A stretch of DNA of 64,000 nucleotides from Ambrosia x helenae (GCA_030844895.1 CM061229.1:124564381-124628380); one strand, 5' to 3'. Shown: positions 43,541 to 55,308, counted from the stretch's first letter. The notes: a model not told the origin generated them from the sequence alone. Made by a program: numbers and translations.

Positions 43541-43954
43541 CGAGATCGTGTACAAAGTGTTTTTTTTTTTGTGAGAAGTGTGAGAAGGATTAAAAATTGA
43601 TACTTAGGCATCATTTTTTGAACTTAGTCGTGATGTTTTGGATTGTTTTGCCTATAAAAACACCAAACATAACAATTAAAACCCGAAAACAATGTATTTT
43701 AGGCTTAAAACTTAAAACACCATGATAAGAACATTAGCAGTGTGTTTTAAGCGTTAAGTAGTGTGTTTTAGCTGTTTTTTAAATTTAATGACTATAATAC
43801 ATTGTATTGTGTTTTAGATTGTTGTGTTTGGTGTTTTTCAAGTTACAACAACCTAAAAAATCATTAATAAATCCAAAACATGATGTCTACATGTCAATTC
43901 TTAGTCCTTCTCACACTTCTCACAAAAAATGTACTTTGTACAGGATCCTAAACC

Positions 43955-43957
<3 letters not shown>
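43536..43957. mobile_element. (TA)n-flanked TIR element, about 420 bp
   Basis: The left arm, with GTACAAAGTG, TGTGAGAAGTGTGAGAAGGA and TCAATTTTTA-type words, is inverted at the right end. TA microsatellite lies on both sides (43463-43536, 43954-43980, then TG repeats). The inner GTTTTGGATTGTTTTG and CACCAAACATAACA words recur in the divergent copy at 59040-59640. No coding frame. Confidence 0.75.
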
Positions 43958-44003
<46 letters not shown>

Positions 44004-44198
44004 TTTTTTAAATCAGGGCTCTTGGAAGGCTAGGCCCTAAGCCGTCGCCCATTCTGCCCTCCCTTTAGGCCGGCCCTGGGCCATGCAATAATTATCTAAA
44101 ATCTTACAAGTGTCTCATTACATATCCCGACGTACGATCCACATATTATGATGCCGTATATGGGTAGTACTGATCAGTATCAAATGTTCCACACGAGG

Positions 44199-44372
44199 TA
44201 TATCCAAAAAAAGGGTAGTTATATTTAAACCCCCCACCTTCTATTTTAACCCCCTCCAAGCGCCTCGCTTAACCCCCTCCAAGCGCCTCGCTTAGGCCTA
44301 AGCGAGGCGCTTGGAGGGGGTTAAAATAGAAGGTGGGGGGTTTAAATATAACTACCCTTTTTTTTGGATATA
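44199..44372. repeat. Near-perfect 73-bp inverted repeat with GC-rich palindromic core
   Basis: Left arm 44199-44271 and right arm 44299-44372 are inverted copies (TATATCC-A-run-GGGTAG at the outside). A 23-bp duplication of the inner left arm lies between. The core around AAGCGAGGCGCTT is a 36-bp perfect palindrome (44278-44313). The DNA or RNA could fold into one long hairpin. Confidence 0.95.
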
Positions 44373-46440
44373 AAAAGTTAAAAAAATTTAATAATAATTT
44401 TTAGGCCTAAGCGAGGCGCTTGGAGGGGGTAATTTATTTTGGTAGTTTTTTGATGTTTTGAGTTGTTTTTTTTTTTAAATTTAATAATTATAAAAAGTTA
44501 AAAAAATTTAAAAAACAAAGTAATAACCCTCAACATTGTCAATGACTTAAACTTGACATCATCAACCACGTAAAGTCAATGAATGCGGTATGCGCGTTAA
44601 ATTTCATTAAATGCGGCAACACAGGCAAGTCCTTGTCTGATAACAACTGAAAAGTTGTTTTACTAATTTCATAGTCTTGATACTTTTAACACTTATGCGT
44701 AGATCAAGGAGATTGATGAAGATATCATCAAGATGAGCAGGAATTGTTAACCTTCCCATTGATTTCAAGTATGTTGCCTTGATCGTTGACAGCTATCTCT
44801 CCGATAACAACTGACTTTTACTTTGTACGAAAATCGAGATCATCTCATTCCATGTTCTCCATATCCATACCTTGTTTCAACACACCAGCTTTGTCATCAC
44901 AGTTTCCAACCACTAGGAGTGCCGTGGAGGAAGATCGTCAGTTTGCTGTAGTCGATGATGGCGCAGAGGTTAGCGGTAACTTTAAATTTTGAATGATCGT
45001 CGGTTTGCTCTCAATATACCAATCAACAGTCGATCCGACTGTTCATTTCTCTCTATAACCGGTACAACTTTTCAGGCAAGAAAGTAAAATTCAGTTGTTA
45101 TCGGAGAGTTATCGGTCAACGATGAAGGCAACCTGAAACGACATGAATCTCTCTGATCCATGGTATCCACTAACCGTAGCGATCATTACAGTTATTTGGA
45201 ATGTTTCTGATCATTGTCAGAGGGTCACTATTCATACATAAAGAGCATAATCAAACAAGGGTTGTAATCGGAGAGATATCGGTCAACGATGAAGGCAACC
45301 TGAAACGACATGAACATTTATAACCTTTCTGTACCTGTGGCCAAAAGAACCTGATAAAGGCTGTACACGAGTTGTTGGCCAGTGAGATATCGGTCAACGA
45401 TGAAGGCAACCTGATCATTACTTTTCATGCAAGCAAGTAAAATTCAGTTGTTGGCCAGTGAGATTGATAACTGGACAGTAAAATTCAACGATGAAGGCTA
45501 GCTCATTGGTTATTATCTCTTCTCTTATTCTCTCTTTCTCAAGTTCTCGATGGATTATTGCTCTCATATCATGGATCAGAGAGATTTAAGCTAATTAAAC
45601 CCTGAATTCAAGCCGGTGCAAGTTATGTTGTAGCAGTCAAGATTCCAATGCAAGCAAGTCAAATTCAGTTGTTAGACCAACTTGAGATATGAGTTTGATT
45701 AGCTTGAATCTCTTTGATCCATGTTATCCAGTCTTCAAGGTGGACTTAAGCACCTGAACGGGAAGTTGAAATTTTGAATGATGTTCGTCGACTGCACCGA
45801 ACACACTACAATTATTCACTATTTTATACATACAACACAACCCCGGAGTTTGACCGTACTGTTATTTGGAATATCCTTGATCATTACAGTGAGATTGATA
45901 ACTTCTCTATGGAAGTAACAAATTCAAAACAGAGGTAGGTTTGCCAGAGGGTCACTATTCATACATAAAGAGTATAATCGTGATGTGATGGATTTTTATA
46001 TTTGCAACGTAGTTCCTTTATACCTGGTTGCAAAGGAACTTCAGGTCAGCCAGACGTTTATCAAAAGCAAGTGTGAAGATCAAGATCAAGAAGAACAGTA
46101 ATGACAAACGTCTGAAAAGTAAGGCAACCAGGCGCCTCGCTTTGACCAAAGCGAGGCGTTTTGGCATTTTTCTAAAAAAAATTGAATTTCTTTTAATTCT
46201 TTAAAATTATCTGTTAATCACCAAAAAATAATTTTAATTCATTTTTGGTTCTTTTAAGTTGTTTCCAAGCCAAGAAAATTATATCTCCCCGTTTCGCTTC
46301 GTTTATTGCTCGTTTTGGTTTTCCAGTACAAACATCCAGCTTTGTACAACTTTGATGAATCATTGTACGTGGTCCTCCGACTAAACCTAACTCGCAACAA
46401 TTGTTTTTAATTCATTTTTAAGTGTTTTAATTACTTTTCG

Positions 46441-46580
46441 AGAAATGATAATTTTCAGATATTACAGATCAAGGTGTTACCAAGCATGTCAAGAAATGAT
46501 AATTTTCAAATATTGCAGATCAAGGTGTTACCAAGCATGTCAAGAAATGATAATTTTCAAATATTGCAGATCAAGGAAAG
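46441..46580. repeat. 51-bp tandem repeat, about 2.7 copies
   Basis: Units start at 46441, 46492 and 46543 with AGAAATGATAATTTTCA and contain CAGATCAAGGTGTTACCAAG. The second and third are nearly identical; the first has two changes. Confidence 0.9.
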
Positions 46581-47699
46581 AATGAAAATACGTGATGCAC
46601 ATACCGTGAGTGTAGTCCATTGATGTATTAATATATTATTTAATCGCAAGTTTCAATACTAGATAATGCACGTAACTCCCTAGGCACATTTCCCACCCTT
46701 TAAATAATCATATATATACACTATAAACCAATCACATTAACATCCCACTCTTCATTTTCCCTCAAACATGGATCCTTTAAAGTACCTTGATGATGCACAT
46801 ACCATGGATAAAGAAAAACCGTTTCCACATCAAAAACAACAAAACTAGAGCATTAATCGCAAAGTGGTTTGTATGAGTGTAGTCCAAACATTTAAAAATA
46901 ACTTTTCATGCAAGCAAGTAAAATTCAGTTGTTTTACTAATTTCATAGTCTTGATACTTTTAACAATCGGATCGGCGCTAACGCGGATACCATGAATCAG
47001 AGAGATTCAAGCTAATTAAACTCATACTCAATTTCGGTTGATATAGAGTATATCAGAGAAAGATTTAGTTGAAAGTGGATATAACTGGACAGTGAGATTG
47101 ATAACTTCTCTATGGAAGTTGCTACAATAGTTAAACAAAAGCTGAAATTGAACAGTTATTTGGAATGTTTCTGATCATTACAGTTATGCCTTTTTTGGTG
47201 AAATGAACTTGAAGAAATTGAACAGTTATTTGGAATATTTCTGATCATTACTGTTCTTCTTGATCTTGATCTTCACACTTACTTTTCATGCAAGCAAGTA
47301 AAATTCAGTTGTTGGTCAGTGAGATTGATAACTGGACAGGTTAGCCAGACGTTTGTCAAAAAAACATTTTTTATAATAATTATATTAAAAAAAAAACAAA
47401 AAACTAACTCAAAAGACCAAAAAAAAAAAAAAAAAATTTTTTTGATCCGAAGCGCCTCGCTTAGGCCTAAGCGAGGCGCTTAGGCCTAAAAATCAGCTTT
47501 TTCTGCCCCTCGTACTGACCTCCTCGAATTCAGCTCCAAAGCGCCTCGCTTAGGCCTAAGCGAGGCGCTTGGAGGGGTTAAAATAGAAGGTGGGGGTGCC
47601 AATAGACCGGGCAAAAAAAAAACAAGTTCGATTTGGTTATATATGTTGTTTATGAAACGGTCGTTACCTCGTAATCATATATTTTTAACAAAAAAAATA

Positions 47700-48038
47700 T
47701 TTTATTTATTGTTTACTTTTTTATTTTCAGCCAATGATATATTACACATACTCATTCCTAAATTACACTAAATTAATCATAGTTACTATTTATCTAGAAC
47801 TAAACCCAAAAGCTTTTGCCTATAAACCTAGCTCAATTGGTGAAATTGATGAAGCTAGAGTGGAGGCCATGTAGAGGTTATTAAGGGTTCGATTCCGATC
47901 GAAGTCATATTTACCACATGTGAGGGTTCCACCTGGGAGATCTCCAATCCAGATGAAATTGGTAATCAGTACAGGCTGATGCAAGGTGTTAGGCAGAGCT
48001 CCACCAACTACATCATTTTTTAACAAAGCACAATGATA
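47700..48038 (+). repeat. Direct repeat U, copy 1, including a SINE
   Basis: Begins TTTATTTATTGTTTAC and matches 50188-50520 over its whole length. It carries a tRNA-derived SINE (about 47815-48025) with A box TAGCTCAATTGG, B box GGTTCGATTCC and a conserved body (CCACATGTGAGGGTTCCACC). The two U copies flank the long-TIR element. Confidence 0.85.
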
Positions 48039-48475
48039 TTTTATTTAGGGAAAATGACCAATATAGCCCGTTGACCGGGCATTTTGCACAAATAGCCCTC
48101 TCCACCGTCTTTGGAGAGACGGGACACGGCTCCCAACCAGCCTGAACCGTCTTTGGAGAGACGGGACACGTTGTGACCCCCCCAACCGCCACGTGGCGTC
48201 TCTGATCCCGAGATGTACCGTCTCTCTCCAGACGGGTCAGAACCCTCTCCCAGACGGTTCACGTTTCCCAAGACGGCTGACCCTTCGGTTCAACCGTCTC
48301 CCAGACGGTTCACGTCTATCAATGCCGGCTGACACTTCGGGTCAACCGTCTCAAAAAGACGGGTCACCTTTCCCAAGACGGCTGACCCTTCGGTTCAACC
48401 GTCTCTCAAGACGGTACACATTTACCGACGCGGTGGTTCCCGATGAGCGGCGACGCTTCGGTTGTCCGGCTCAGC

Positions 48476-48490
48476 CCTATAAATACCCGT
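48476..48490 (+). promoter_or_regulatory. TATA box for the SANT-like ORF
   Basis: CTATAAATACC at about 48479-48489, some 165 bp before the ATG at 48649. The intervening leader repeats CCGTCCAACA at least five times. Confidence 0.6.
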
Positions 48491-48648
48491 CTCCCGTCCA
48501 TTTCCCGTCATCCAACCCCGTCTGAACACAATCCACCACCGTACAACTCCGTCCAAACACTATCCACTACCCGACGACCACCGTCCAACACCGTCCAACA
48601 CCGTCCAACACCACCGTCCAACACCGTCCAAACCACCGTCCAACACCA

Positions 48649-48999
48649 ATGGCACCCCAAAGATGGACGGAAGAACAAGAGATTGCGTTGATTGCGGCAT
48701 GGCTGCATGTTGAAGAGAGCACACACCTCAACAACAAATGGTTCCGGATCCTGAATGAATACAACCGGCTCGTTGGGGGGTCACAACGTACCACCGAGTC
48801 GCTTAGCCGCAAGTTGAATGATTTGACGACAAAGTGTCAAATATTCAACGGCCACCACAACCGGACCCTTTACGACGTACCCTCAAACTTTCCCGAAGAC
48901 GTGGCCATTAGACACAGTCTAAGGCAGTATAAAAACAGGGAGGGTAAAGAGTTTAAACATGTGTCCGTGTGGCAAATGATAAAACATCGTCTTATGTAA
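48649..48999 (+). CDS. SANT/Myb-like DNA-binding protein carried by the long-TIR element
   Basis: 116 aa. WTEEQEIALIAAWLHVEE, a middle Trp (NKWFRILNEYN) and the downstream RKLNDLTTKC form a trihelix/SANT-like repeat of the kind found in PIF/Harbinger ORF1 proteins and related NAM-associated plant proteins. It may help bind the element ends, or be a captured gene fragment. The family is usually longer (about 300 aa), so the C-terminus seems lost. Clean ATG context after the CCGTCCAACA leader. Confidence 0.65.
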   Translation: MAPQRWTEEQEIALIAAWLHVEESTHLNNKWFRILNEYNRLVGGSQRTTESLSRKLNDLTTKCQIFNGHHNRTLYDVPSNFPEDVAIRHSLRQYKNREGKEFKHVSVWQMIKHRLM

Positions 49000-50187
49000 T
49001 TTGTAATTATATTTTTATTTATTTGTAATGGTTATATTTTTAATGCAATAGTTGGTTATATTTTTAATTTGTCGTTTTGTTTTTATATTTAAACGTACTA
49101 TACTATTACAATCACAAATAAACAATAAATATTATTACAATAACAATTAAAAAACTACACTATTACAACAAACTTCCCGAGAATAAAGAAGCAACAAGTG
49201 AAAACTAAGAAGCAACAAGTAAAAAACTACACTATTATAACAAACTTCCCAAATTTACTTCCAGAACTAGGAACTTTGTTTGAAGTAATAGTAATGTCTA
49301 ACCAACTATTGAGGACTACATCTTAGTGTTAGATGTTTTGTCCTCCACAGCGGCGGTAGTAGCAGTGGTCTACATAGACGTTGTTTCGAATGGTGTATGT
49401 GCTCTACACAGACAAGTCCGAAACATTTCCTCGTTTTATGTAACAATAGTTCTCAGTGAGCACACGTCGAACATCGAGACATAAATTCGGAAAGCGAACG
49501 AACTTGCCTAAAATGTAGACCACCACATCATCGATCCATTACACGGGTTGCAAACCACGCGCAGATGGAACAACAATCCAAGTAGCCGTACGCAGATGAA
49601 ACAACAATCCAAGTAACCGGGACATATTTTCCGAAGCCTACCGGCTTCGGCTGGGAAAGTCAAAAAGGCTTCGGCTGGGAAAGTAAAAAATCATTTCAAT
49701 AGATAAAAGGTAATGAGGAGACGGGTGGGTGCATGGAAGATGAAAGCTTAGAGGAGAGCGGTGGGTGCAAATTTCGTTAAGTTAATTGGGGTATTTATAT
49801 ACACTCGTGAGACGGTTCAGACGGTTCAGACGGTATCACAAATTTCGTTAAGACGTCTTGGGAAAGGTGACCCGTCTGTTTGAGACGGTTGACCCGAAGG
49901 GTCAGCCGGCATTGATAGACGTGAACCGTCTGGGAGACGGTTGAACCGAAGGATCAGCCGTCTTGGGAAACGTGAACCGTCTGGGAGAGATTTCTGACCC
50001 GTCTGGAGAGAGACGGTACAGCCTCGGGATCAGAGACGCCACGTGGCGGTCCTCTGTTGGCTGAAATGGGAAGCCTCTCGGGAGACGGTTCAGGCTGGTT
50101 GGGAGCCGTGTCCCGTCTCTCCAAAGACGGTGGAGAGGGCTATTTGTGCAAAATGCCCGGTCAACGGGCTATATTGGTCATTTTCCC

Positions 50188-50520
50188 TTTTATTTATGGT
50201 TTACTTTTTTATTTTCAACAAATGATATATTACACGTACTCATTCCTAAATTACACTAAATTAATCATAGTTACTATTAATCCAGAACTAAACCCAAAAG
50301 CTTTTGCCTATAAAGCCAAGCTCAATTGATGAAATTGATGGAAGCTAGAGTGGAGGCCATATAGAGATTAAGGGTTCGATTCCGACCGGAGTCATATTTA
50401 CCACATGTAGGGGTTCCACCTGGGAGATCCTCAATCCAGTTGGGATTGGTAATCAGTACATGCTGATGCAAGGTGTTAGGCGGAGCTCCAACGACTGCAT
50501 CATTTACAGTTAAAAAAAAA
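50188..50520 (+). repeat. Direct repeat U, copy 2, including a SINE
   Basis: Matches 47700-48038. The SINE part (about 50308-50513) has GCTCAATTGATG, GGTTCGATTCC and ends in an A-run at 50512-50523. The first nine bases double as the target duplication of the long-TIR element. Confidence 0.85.
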
Positions 50521-50805
50521 AAAGCTTTTATATTTTACGTAATGAGAAGTATAAGGGGGAAGGGGTGCTACTAGATGTTATGTTTTCTTTCACTGATTTT
50601 AACCAATACTGCACTGCCACATCACTTCACTGATTTACTTTACTAATTCATTTTTTTGGAGGCAACACTTAACTGATTCATTTAACATAAATCGTTAATT
50701 TTTAGTTTGTTTTTTTAAGAAACATTAATTAAACATATTATTAAACTAATAAAATAAACTTACAATATTAAAAGTAAATTAAAAATAAACTAAATAAAAG
50801 AAAAA

Positions 50806-52000
50806 CTATTCGGAGGCATTCGCTTCGAGGTGTGGTAGATCAAGTGCGTCTAAATGTTTCATGAGATCATTTCGAAGTCGGAAATGCGTATCGGAGTCTG
50901 TCAACTCCGCAAGGGCTTGGTCATCGAAGAACGGTTGGATTAGGGGATCGCGTATGTGGACCGGTGATATCGCACGCCCCTCGTCTTTAATGATCATGTT
51001 GTGAAATATCATGCACGTATAGACGATGACGCTACACCTAGCAACGGTCGTCGACCTCAAAGGGTCGTGCGGTAATTCCCCATTTCCTTTTTATAATGCT
51101 CCGAACGCTCGCTCAACATCCTTCCTTGCCGCCTCTTGTGCCTTAACAAATTTCGTTTCCTTAGGATCGGTCGCACATCGAAACGCTTTTACAAACATTG
51201 ACCAGGTTGGGTAGATGTCATCGGTAAGATAATATCCACGTTTATATAAGTGACCATTTAAAGTAAATGGACACTGTGGCCCGTTCCGTTTCGTTGGGTA
51301 AGAAAAACTGGCGATTGTTGGATAACATTTATGTCATTGAGTGAACCGGGGGGGGGGGGGGGGAATCCATGCCAAAACCACATATCATGCGAAGCAACTG
51401 CTTCTAGCATGATCGTAGGGTATTGGTATTCGCCTCACATATATTGTCCTCGTAATTCCCTAAGGCATGCTCGCCATACTAAATGAGTGCAATCAATGCT
51501 ACCGATCATGCCGGGAAGGTGATGTCTTTCTTCGTGTGCTTCGTACAAACATGCAATGTCGTGACTTGTTGGTCTTCGTTAAAACTCAGCCCATATAACT
51601 TAATGACGACATCGCAAAAAAATTGTAAACATTCGCGCGACGTCATCTTATACATACATAAATAATCATCGTATTCGTCTGGAGGATTACCGGTTGCGAG
51701 TTGTTTCACTGCTGAAGATACTTTTTGCATGGGCGTAAAACTCTTTCTAAACCGACCGTCCATGCTCTCTCTGAACCATTTGAAGTTTGTTTCAACATCT
51801 GCTACAATTTTTAGAAATAGACATCTCGACATGCGATACGTTAGTTTAAACTGTGCGCCAGTGTATTTTGGTACTTCAGCAAAATTGTCATTTATTAACC
51901 GAGGCTACTATCACCTGAGTGTAAAATCGTGTGCACTTCGAGCGGAGGAATGATAACTTGATCATCTTCTACGTCAATGTCACTCACTTTTTTAAAAGTA
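50806..52000 (-). pseudogene. PIF/Harbinger transposase (DDE), broken
   Basis: DDE-type nuclease of the HARBI1/PIF family, which cuts and joins element ends at TWA sites. N-terminal part 51832-51506 (FRKSFTPMQKVSSAVKQLATG, LCMYKMTSREC). A frame change near 51506 is followed by GSIDCTH (first Asp) and GEYQYPTIMLEA after an in-frame TGA. The block ahead of SLNDINV (second Asp) is replaced by 16 C/G bases (51348-51363). Then DDIYPTWSMFVKAF, ERAFGALY (Glu) and the C-terminus CMIFHNMIIKDEG (51060-50806). All three catalytic residues can be found, but frames are broken. Element ends not located. Confidence 0.9.
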
Positions 52001-52049
52001 TGGATATAATTTCTATGTTTTTGATACTAAACCGTGGGATTGCAATGTG

Positions 52050-52856
52050 TTTTTATACACCTTTGATAAAAATGGTCACAAAATATGACCGTTTAAACAA
52101 TAATTAAAATTCACAAATTACATTTAACGGTCAGTGAGGTACATGTGCCCAATTCTAATGGGCAACGTCCCGTGATGAATTGTGTTCATTTTCTTTTTGA
52201 CATCTTTCATCTTTGTACATTTTTACGTGTCATGATGAGATTGGAACATTGTATACCATTTCTCTTTTATTGGGACTCGAACTAGTAGTTACATGATTGA
52301 AAAAAAAAAAAAAAAAAATTGGTAAGTGCTACAGCTTTTTACATAAAGTTGGGACCGTACACGTGTCAATGAAGATAACCACAGTTTACAATCAATAGCA
52401 GGCCATTTCGTGTTCCAAGTGACAAGCATATCATACAGCGAACACCACACCATATCCGTAACAGTCCTCTGACCCACCACCAGAGCCGTTGATTAGATTG
52501 CAGATTCCACGTGGCATCTGATTACAGCTCTTACTTTAAGACTTGTCCAGTTTTTGGGGGTGTTGGGACCCAAGTACTGTTGATGGGACCATTGATGTTT
52601 AATTTACTTCCCCTTAAAGTTTACAAACACGTGTATTTGTGGAGCCCAACTTAAACATTGCGGACGGGTCGGACCGAAAACCGTGTACTCTATTGATCTG
52701 GTTGAGTGTTCATAAACCGTGTACTCTATTGATCTGGTTGAGTGTTCATAAACCGTGTACTCTATTGATCTGGTTGAGTGTTTATGAACAGTTTCTATTC
52801 GGGTTGGTCAGTTTTGACGGGTAACGGTTTAACCGGGTTTAGTGATCGGACCGAAA
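52050..52856. other. Intergenic, one short tandem repeat
   Basis: No gene. An A-run at 52301-52318 and the 36-bp tandem repeat below are the only structures noted. Confidence 0.6.
52678..52785. repeat. 36-bp tandem repeat, three copies
   Basis: Units at 52678, 52714 and 52750, each AAACCGTGTACTCTATTGAT plus CTGGTTGAGTGTTCAT. Nearly perfect (one change in the last). The repeat keeps an open frame because 36 is a multiple of three, but no gene is implied. Confidence 0.95.
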
Positions 52857-53430
52857 ACGGATAAGAGATCTATTAATCTACTCTAACCAGCAGTCGCAGT
52901 AACGGATCTAGACCGAAATGAAGATTGAAGGTGTCCTTAAGGGGACATCCTAGTGGTAAGTAAGTTCACAACCAAAATGTTGCAAGTTCAAAACTTGCAA
53001 AGTGTAGATGTGGTGCATCTTGTTAGGTATATACACGCGGAAGCAACACACACAAGGATTTACGTGGTTCAGTCGGTGTAACCTATGTCCACGAACCATA
53101 ACAAGGATAATTTTATTGCTTTCTGTCTCGTTCGTAATGAGGAATTATAGGTACAAGATGCTTATTTATTAGGGTGGACGGGGTGGTTCGTAATGACCAC
53201 TCCGTGATGGCCATGACCATCACGACCACCGCCCCCCACCAAAACATCACGGGTGCGAGGCCAAAATCTCGTGACAGCCATCACGGAGAAAAGAGACCGT
53301 TGGGATGAGGTGTGATACACCACCTCATTTATTTAGTGATGGGTGTGATTAAATGATAAAAATTAAGGTGGCACAATCTAATTGGATGTAAGAAAACCCA
53401 TCGTGATGACCGCTCCGCCCACCCTTATCT
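52857..53430. repeat. Direct duplication R, copy 1, with a Tourist-like MITE
   Basis: Starts CGGATAAGAGATCTATTAAT and matches 53983 onward. The MITE at about 53172-53427 has ends GGGTGGACGGGGTGG and, inverted, GGGTGGGCGGAGCGG with TTA on each side, which fits PIF/Harbinger (Tourist) insertion. The MITE occupies the same place in both R copies, so it was present before the duplication. Confidence 0.8.
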
Positions 53431-53982
53431 ATATCTATATCCATACTACTATATAATAGGTGCTGGATGACTAAAATAGTCATTTTATATTTATTTGTAT
53501 GGGTAAATTTGTAATTTTGTTACATTAAGAAGACACATTTAATAGTAACAATTTATGATTGATCGACAAAAAAATAATTAAATGGAAGCCAAAAAAGATG
53601 AGACCTACAAAAGAATGCAAATGGTGTAGAAAAGACAAAAAGAAAATGAAAGGTGTCCTCATGTGTTTATCAACTTCACAAGTAGTAAATGGAGTCAATG
53701 ATGTATTATCTTCGTCTTTAAGGAGGGAAACTCTTACGAACAACGGTTTGTATTCTTTCTTCCTACCATTCAAACCGATCATCCGTTTCACATGGCGCAT
53801 CATCGGCTTCTTATTTTTTTTAACATGATCGATAGTTTCACCAACTGATTCATCCTATTAAATGTAATTCAATCAATTAATTAACGCTATTCATCACCAT
53901 ACGAAAATGATTTACCTCTTAACCTTAACATGATGCTTAAAACCCATATCCTCCCCTCCGTTCTCTCCCTCTCCACTTAGAA
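53431..53982. other. Spacer between the two R copies
   Basis: Two overlapping antisense frames of about 90 codons (53559-53828 + and 53525-53803 -) are open but show no known domain. Treated as noncoding. Confidence 0.4.
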
Positions 53983-54538
53983 CGGATAGGAGATCTATTA
54001 ATCTACTCTAATCGGGGTAGTCGTAGTAACTAATCTAGACCGGAATGAAGATCAAAGGTGTCCTTAAGGGGACATCCAATTGGAAGGTAACTTCACAACC
54101 AAAATACTGCAAGTTCAAAACATGCAAAGTGTAGATGCGTTGCATCTTGTTAGGTATATGCACAGCACGCGGAAGCAACAACACACACTAACGATTAATC
54201 TGCTAGAAAATAGATGAACACAAGGATTTACATGATTTGGTTGGTGTGACCTACGTCCACAGACCACAAGGATAATTTTATTTCTTTGTGCCCCATTTGT
54301 AATGAGGAATTACAGGTACAAGATGCTTATTTATTTAGGGTGGGCGGGTTGGTCCGTGATGACAACTCCGTGATGGCCGTGACCATCACGACCACCACCA
54401 CCACCAAACATCACGAGCGCGAGACCAAAATCTCGTGACAGCCATCGCGGAGAAAAGAGACCATTGGGATGAGGTGTGATGGGTATGATGAAATGATAAA
54501 AATTGAAGTGGCACAATCTAATTGGGTGTGATAAGATC

Positions 54539-55308
54539 TAGAGGCGTCTCCGAGAATTTACGTGCCCTGTCCGAGCCGTTAAAAACTATGCCCCGTAATC
54601 TTTAATAAATTAAATAATTTAACTAAATGTTACAAGGATCAATAGTATAACAATAAACATAACAATTGCAAAATAATAGTATTAGAATCAGTGAAATTAC
54701 ATACCGTAATTGACTAGTATCTAACCGACGATTCGTTAAGTTCTGTGGTATTCTTGCTAGCAAATTGGTGGACCAACTTTTCGCACTTTATACAATCTAT
54801 GATTTCGTTCTTGATAACTATCATCGCTAACCCGCTAAGTCTTTCTTGTGACATTGTGGATTGTAAGTATGATTTCAACAACTTTAATTTTGAAAAGCTC
54901 CTTTATGTGGATGCCATCGTGACTGGAATGATCAATAACATTTTATATGCAACGCACGCATTTGTGAAATAACATTCTTTTTTCATATGCTCCAAAACAT
55001 CTATAGGGTCGCTAAATTTTTGTGATGTGTCAAATAAGTTCAACTCTGAACAAAAATAAAAAAGTGTTGTTTTTTTATTTTTTTATTTAGTAGGTTAAAA
55101 AGGTATTGGGCTTATAACGTAATGGGCTTTGAGTTAATAATATTTAAGTTTTAAATAGATTATTATTGGGCTCAACGTTTAAGTGATCAATGCGTGTTCT
55201 ATTTTAAAAATACACACACATATATAAGAATTTTATAAAAGAAATTGTGCCCCGATAAAAATGGGCCCATACCGGATGGCCTCCCCGACTTGGGCTAAAG
55301 CCGCCTAT
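54539..55308. mobile_element. 770-bp insert with short TIRs carrying a hAT transposase fragment
   Basis: Ends TAGAGGCG and, inverted, TAGGCGGC. A 9-10 bp target duplication (TGATAAGATC) is seen; hAT would give 8. It carries the hAT C-terminal fragment on the - strand. Nonautonomous. Confidence 0.65.
54722..55045 (-). pseudogene. hAT transposase C-terminal dimerisation region (ZMYM1-like type)
   Basis: The - strand reads a block with SDPIDVLEHMKKE, LLIIPVTMAST, a stop in place of the usual Glu, RSFSKLKLLKSYLQSTMSQE and RLSGLAMIVIKNEI, ending at a stop near 54722. This is the hATC dimerisation domain of the plant ZMYM1-like hAT transposases. The catalytic core is absent. The single internal stop marks it as dead. 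Confidence 0.85.

Larger units (their letters stand above)
44199..47605. mobile_element. Composite element rich in shuffled repeats and GC palindromes
   Basis: Bounded left by the hairpin above and right by AAGCGAGGCGCTTGGAGGGG plus TTAAAATAGAAGGTGGGGG, which matches the inner part of the hairpin arm. Palindromes built on AAGCG-CCTCGC lie at 44278, 46132, 47450 and 47539, with a half copy at 44403. Between them, words such as GAGATATCGGTCAACGATGA and TTCATGCAAGCAAGTAAAAT recur three times each in different order. No coding frame is recognised. Whether it moves as one unit is inference; the right outer arm is missing. Confidence 0.5.
48048..50187. mobile_element. Long-TIR DNA element, 2,140 bp, with a SANT-like ORF
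   Basis: Perfect 9-bp target duplication TTTTATTTA (48039-48047, 50188-50196). TIRs of about 340 bp (48048-48385 and 49848-50187) start GGGAAAATGACCAATATAGC and are packed with GACGG/CCGTC words. A 9-bp duplication and very long TIRs fit the Mutator superfamily. There is no transposase, only one ORF with a DNA-binding look. A TATA box in each direction (48482 on +, about 49800 on -) suggests divergent transcription. Confidence 0.85.

Noticed and set aside
52678..52785. Regular 36-bp repeats considered as a CRISPR-like array
   Set aside because: Units abut without spacers and this is plant nuclear DNA; a plain tandem repeat.
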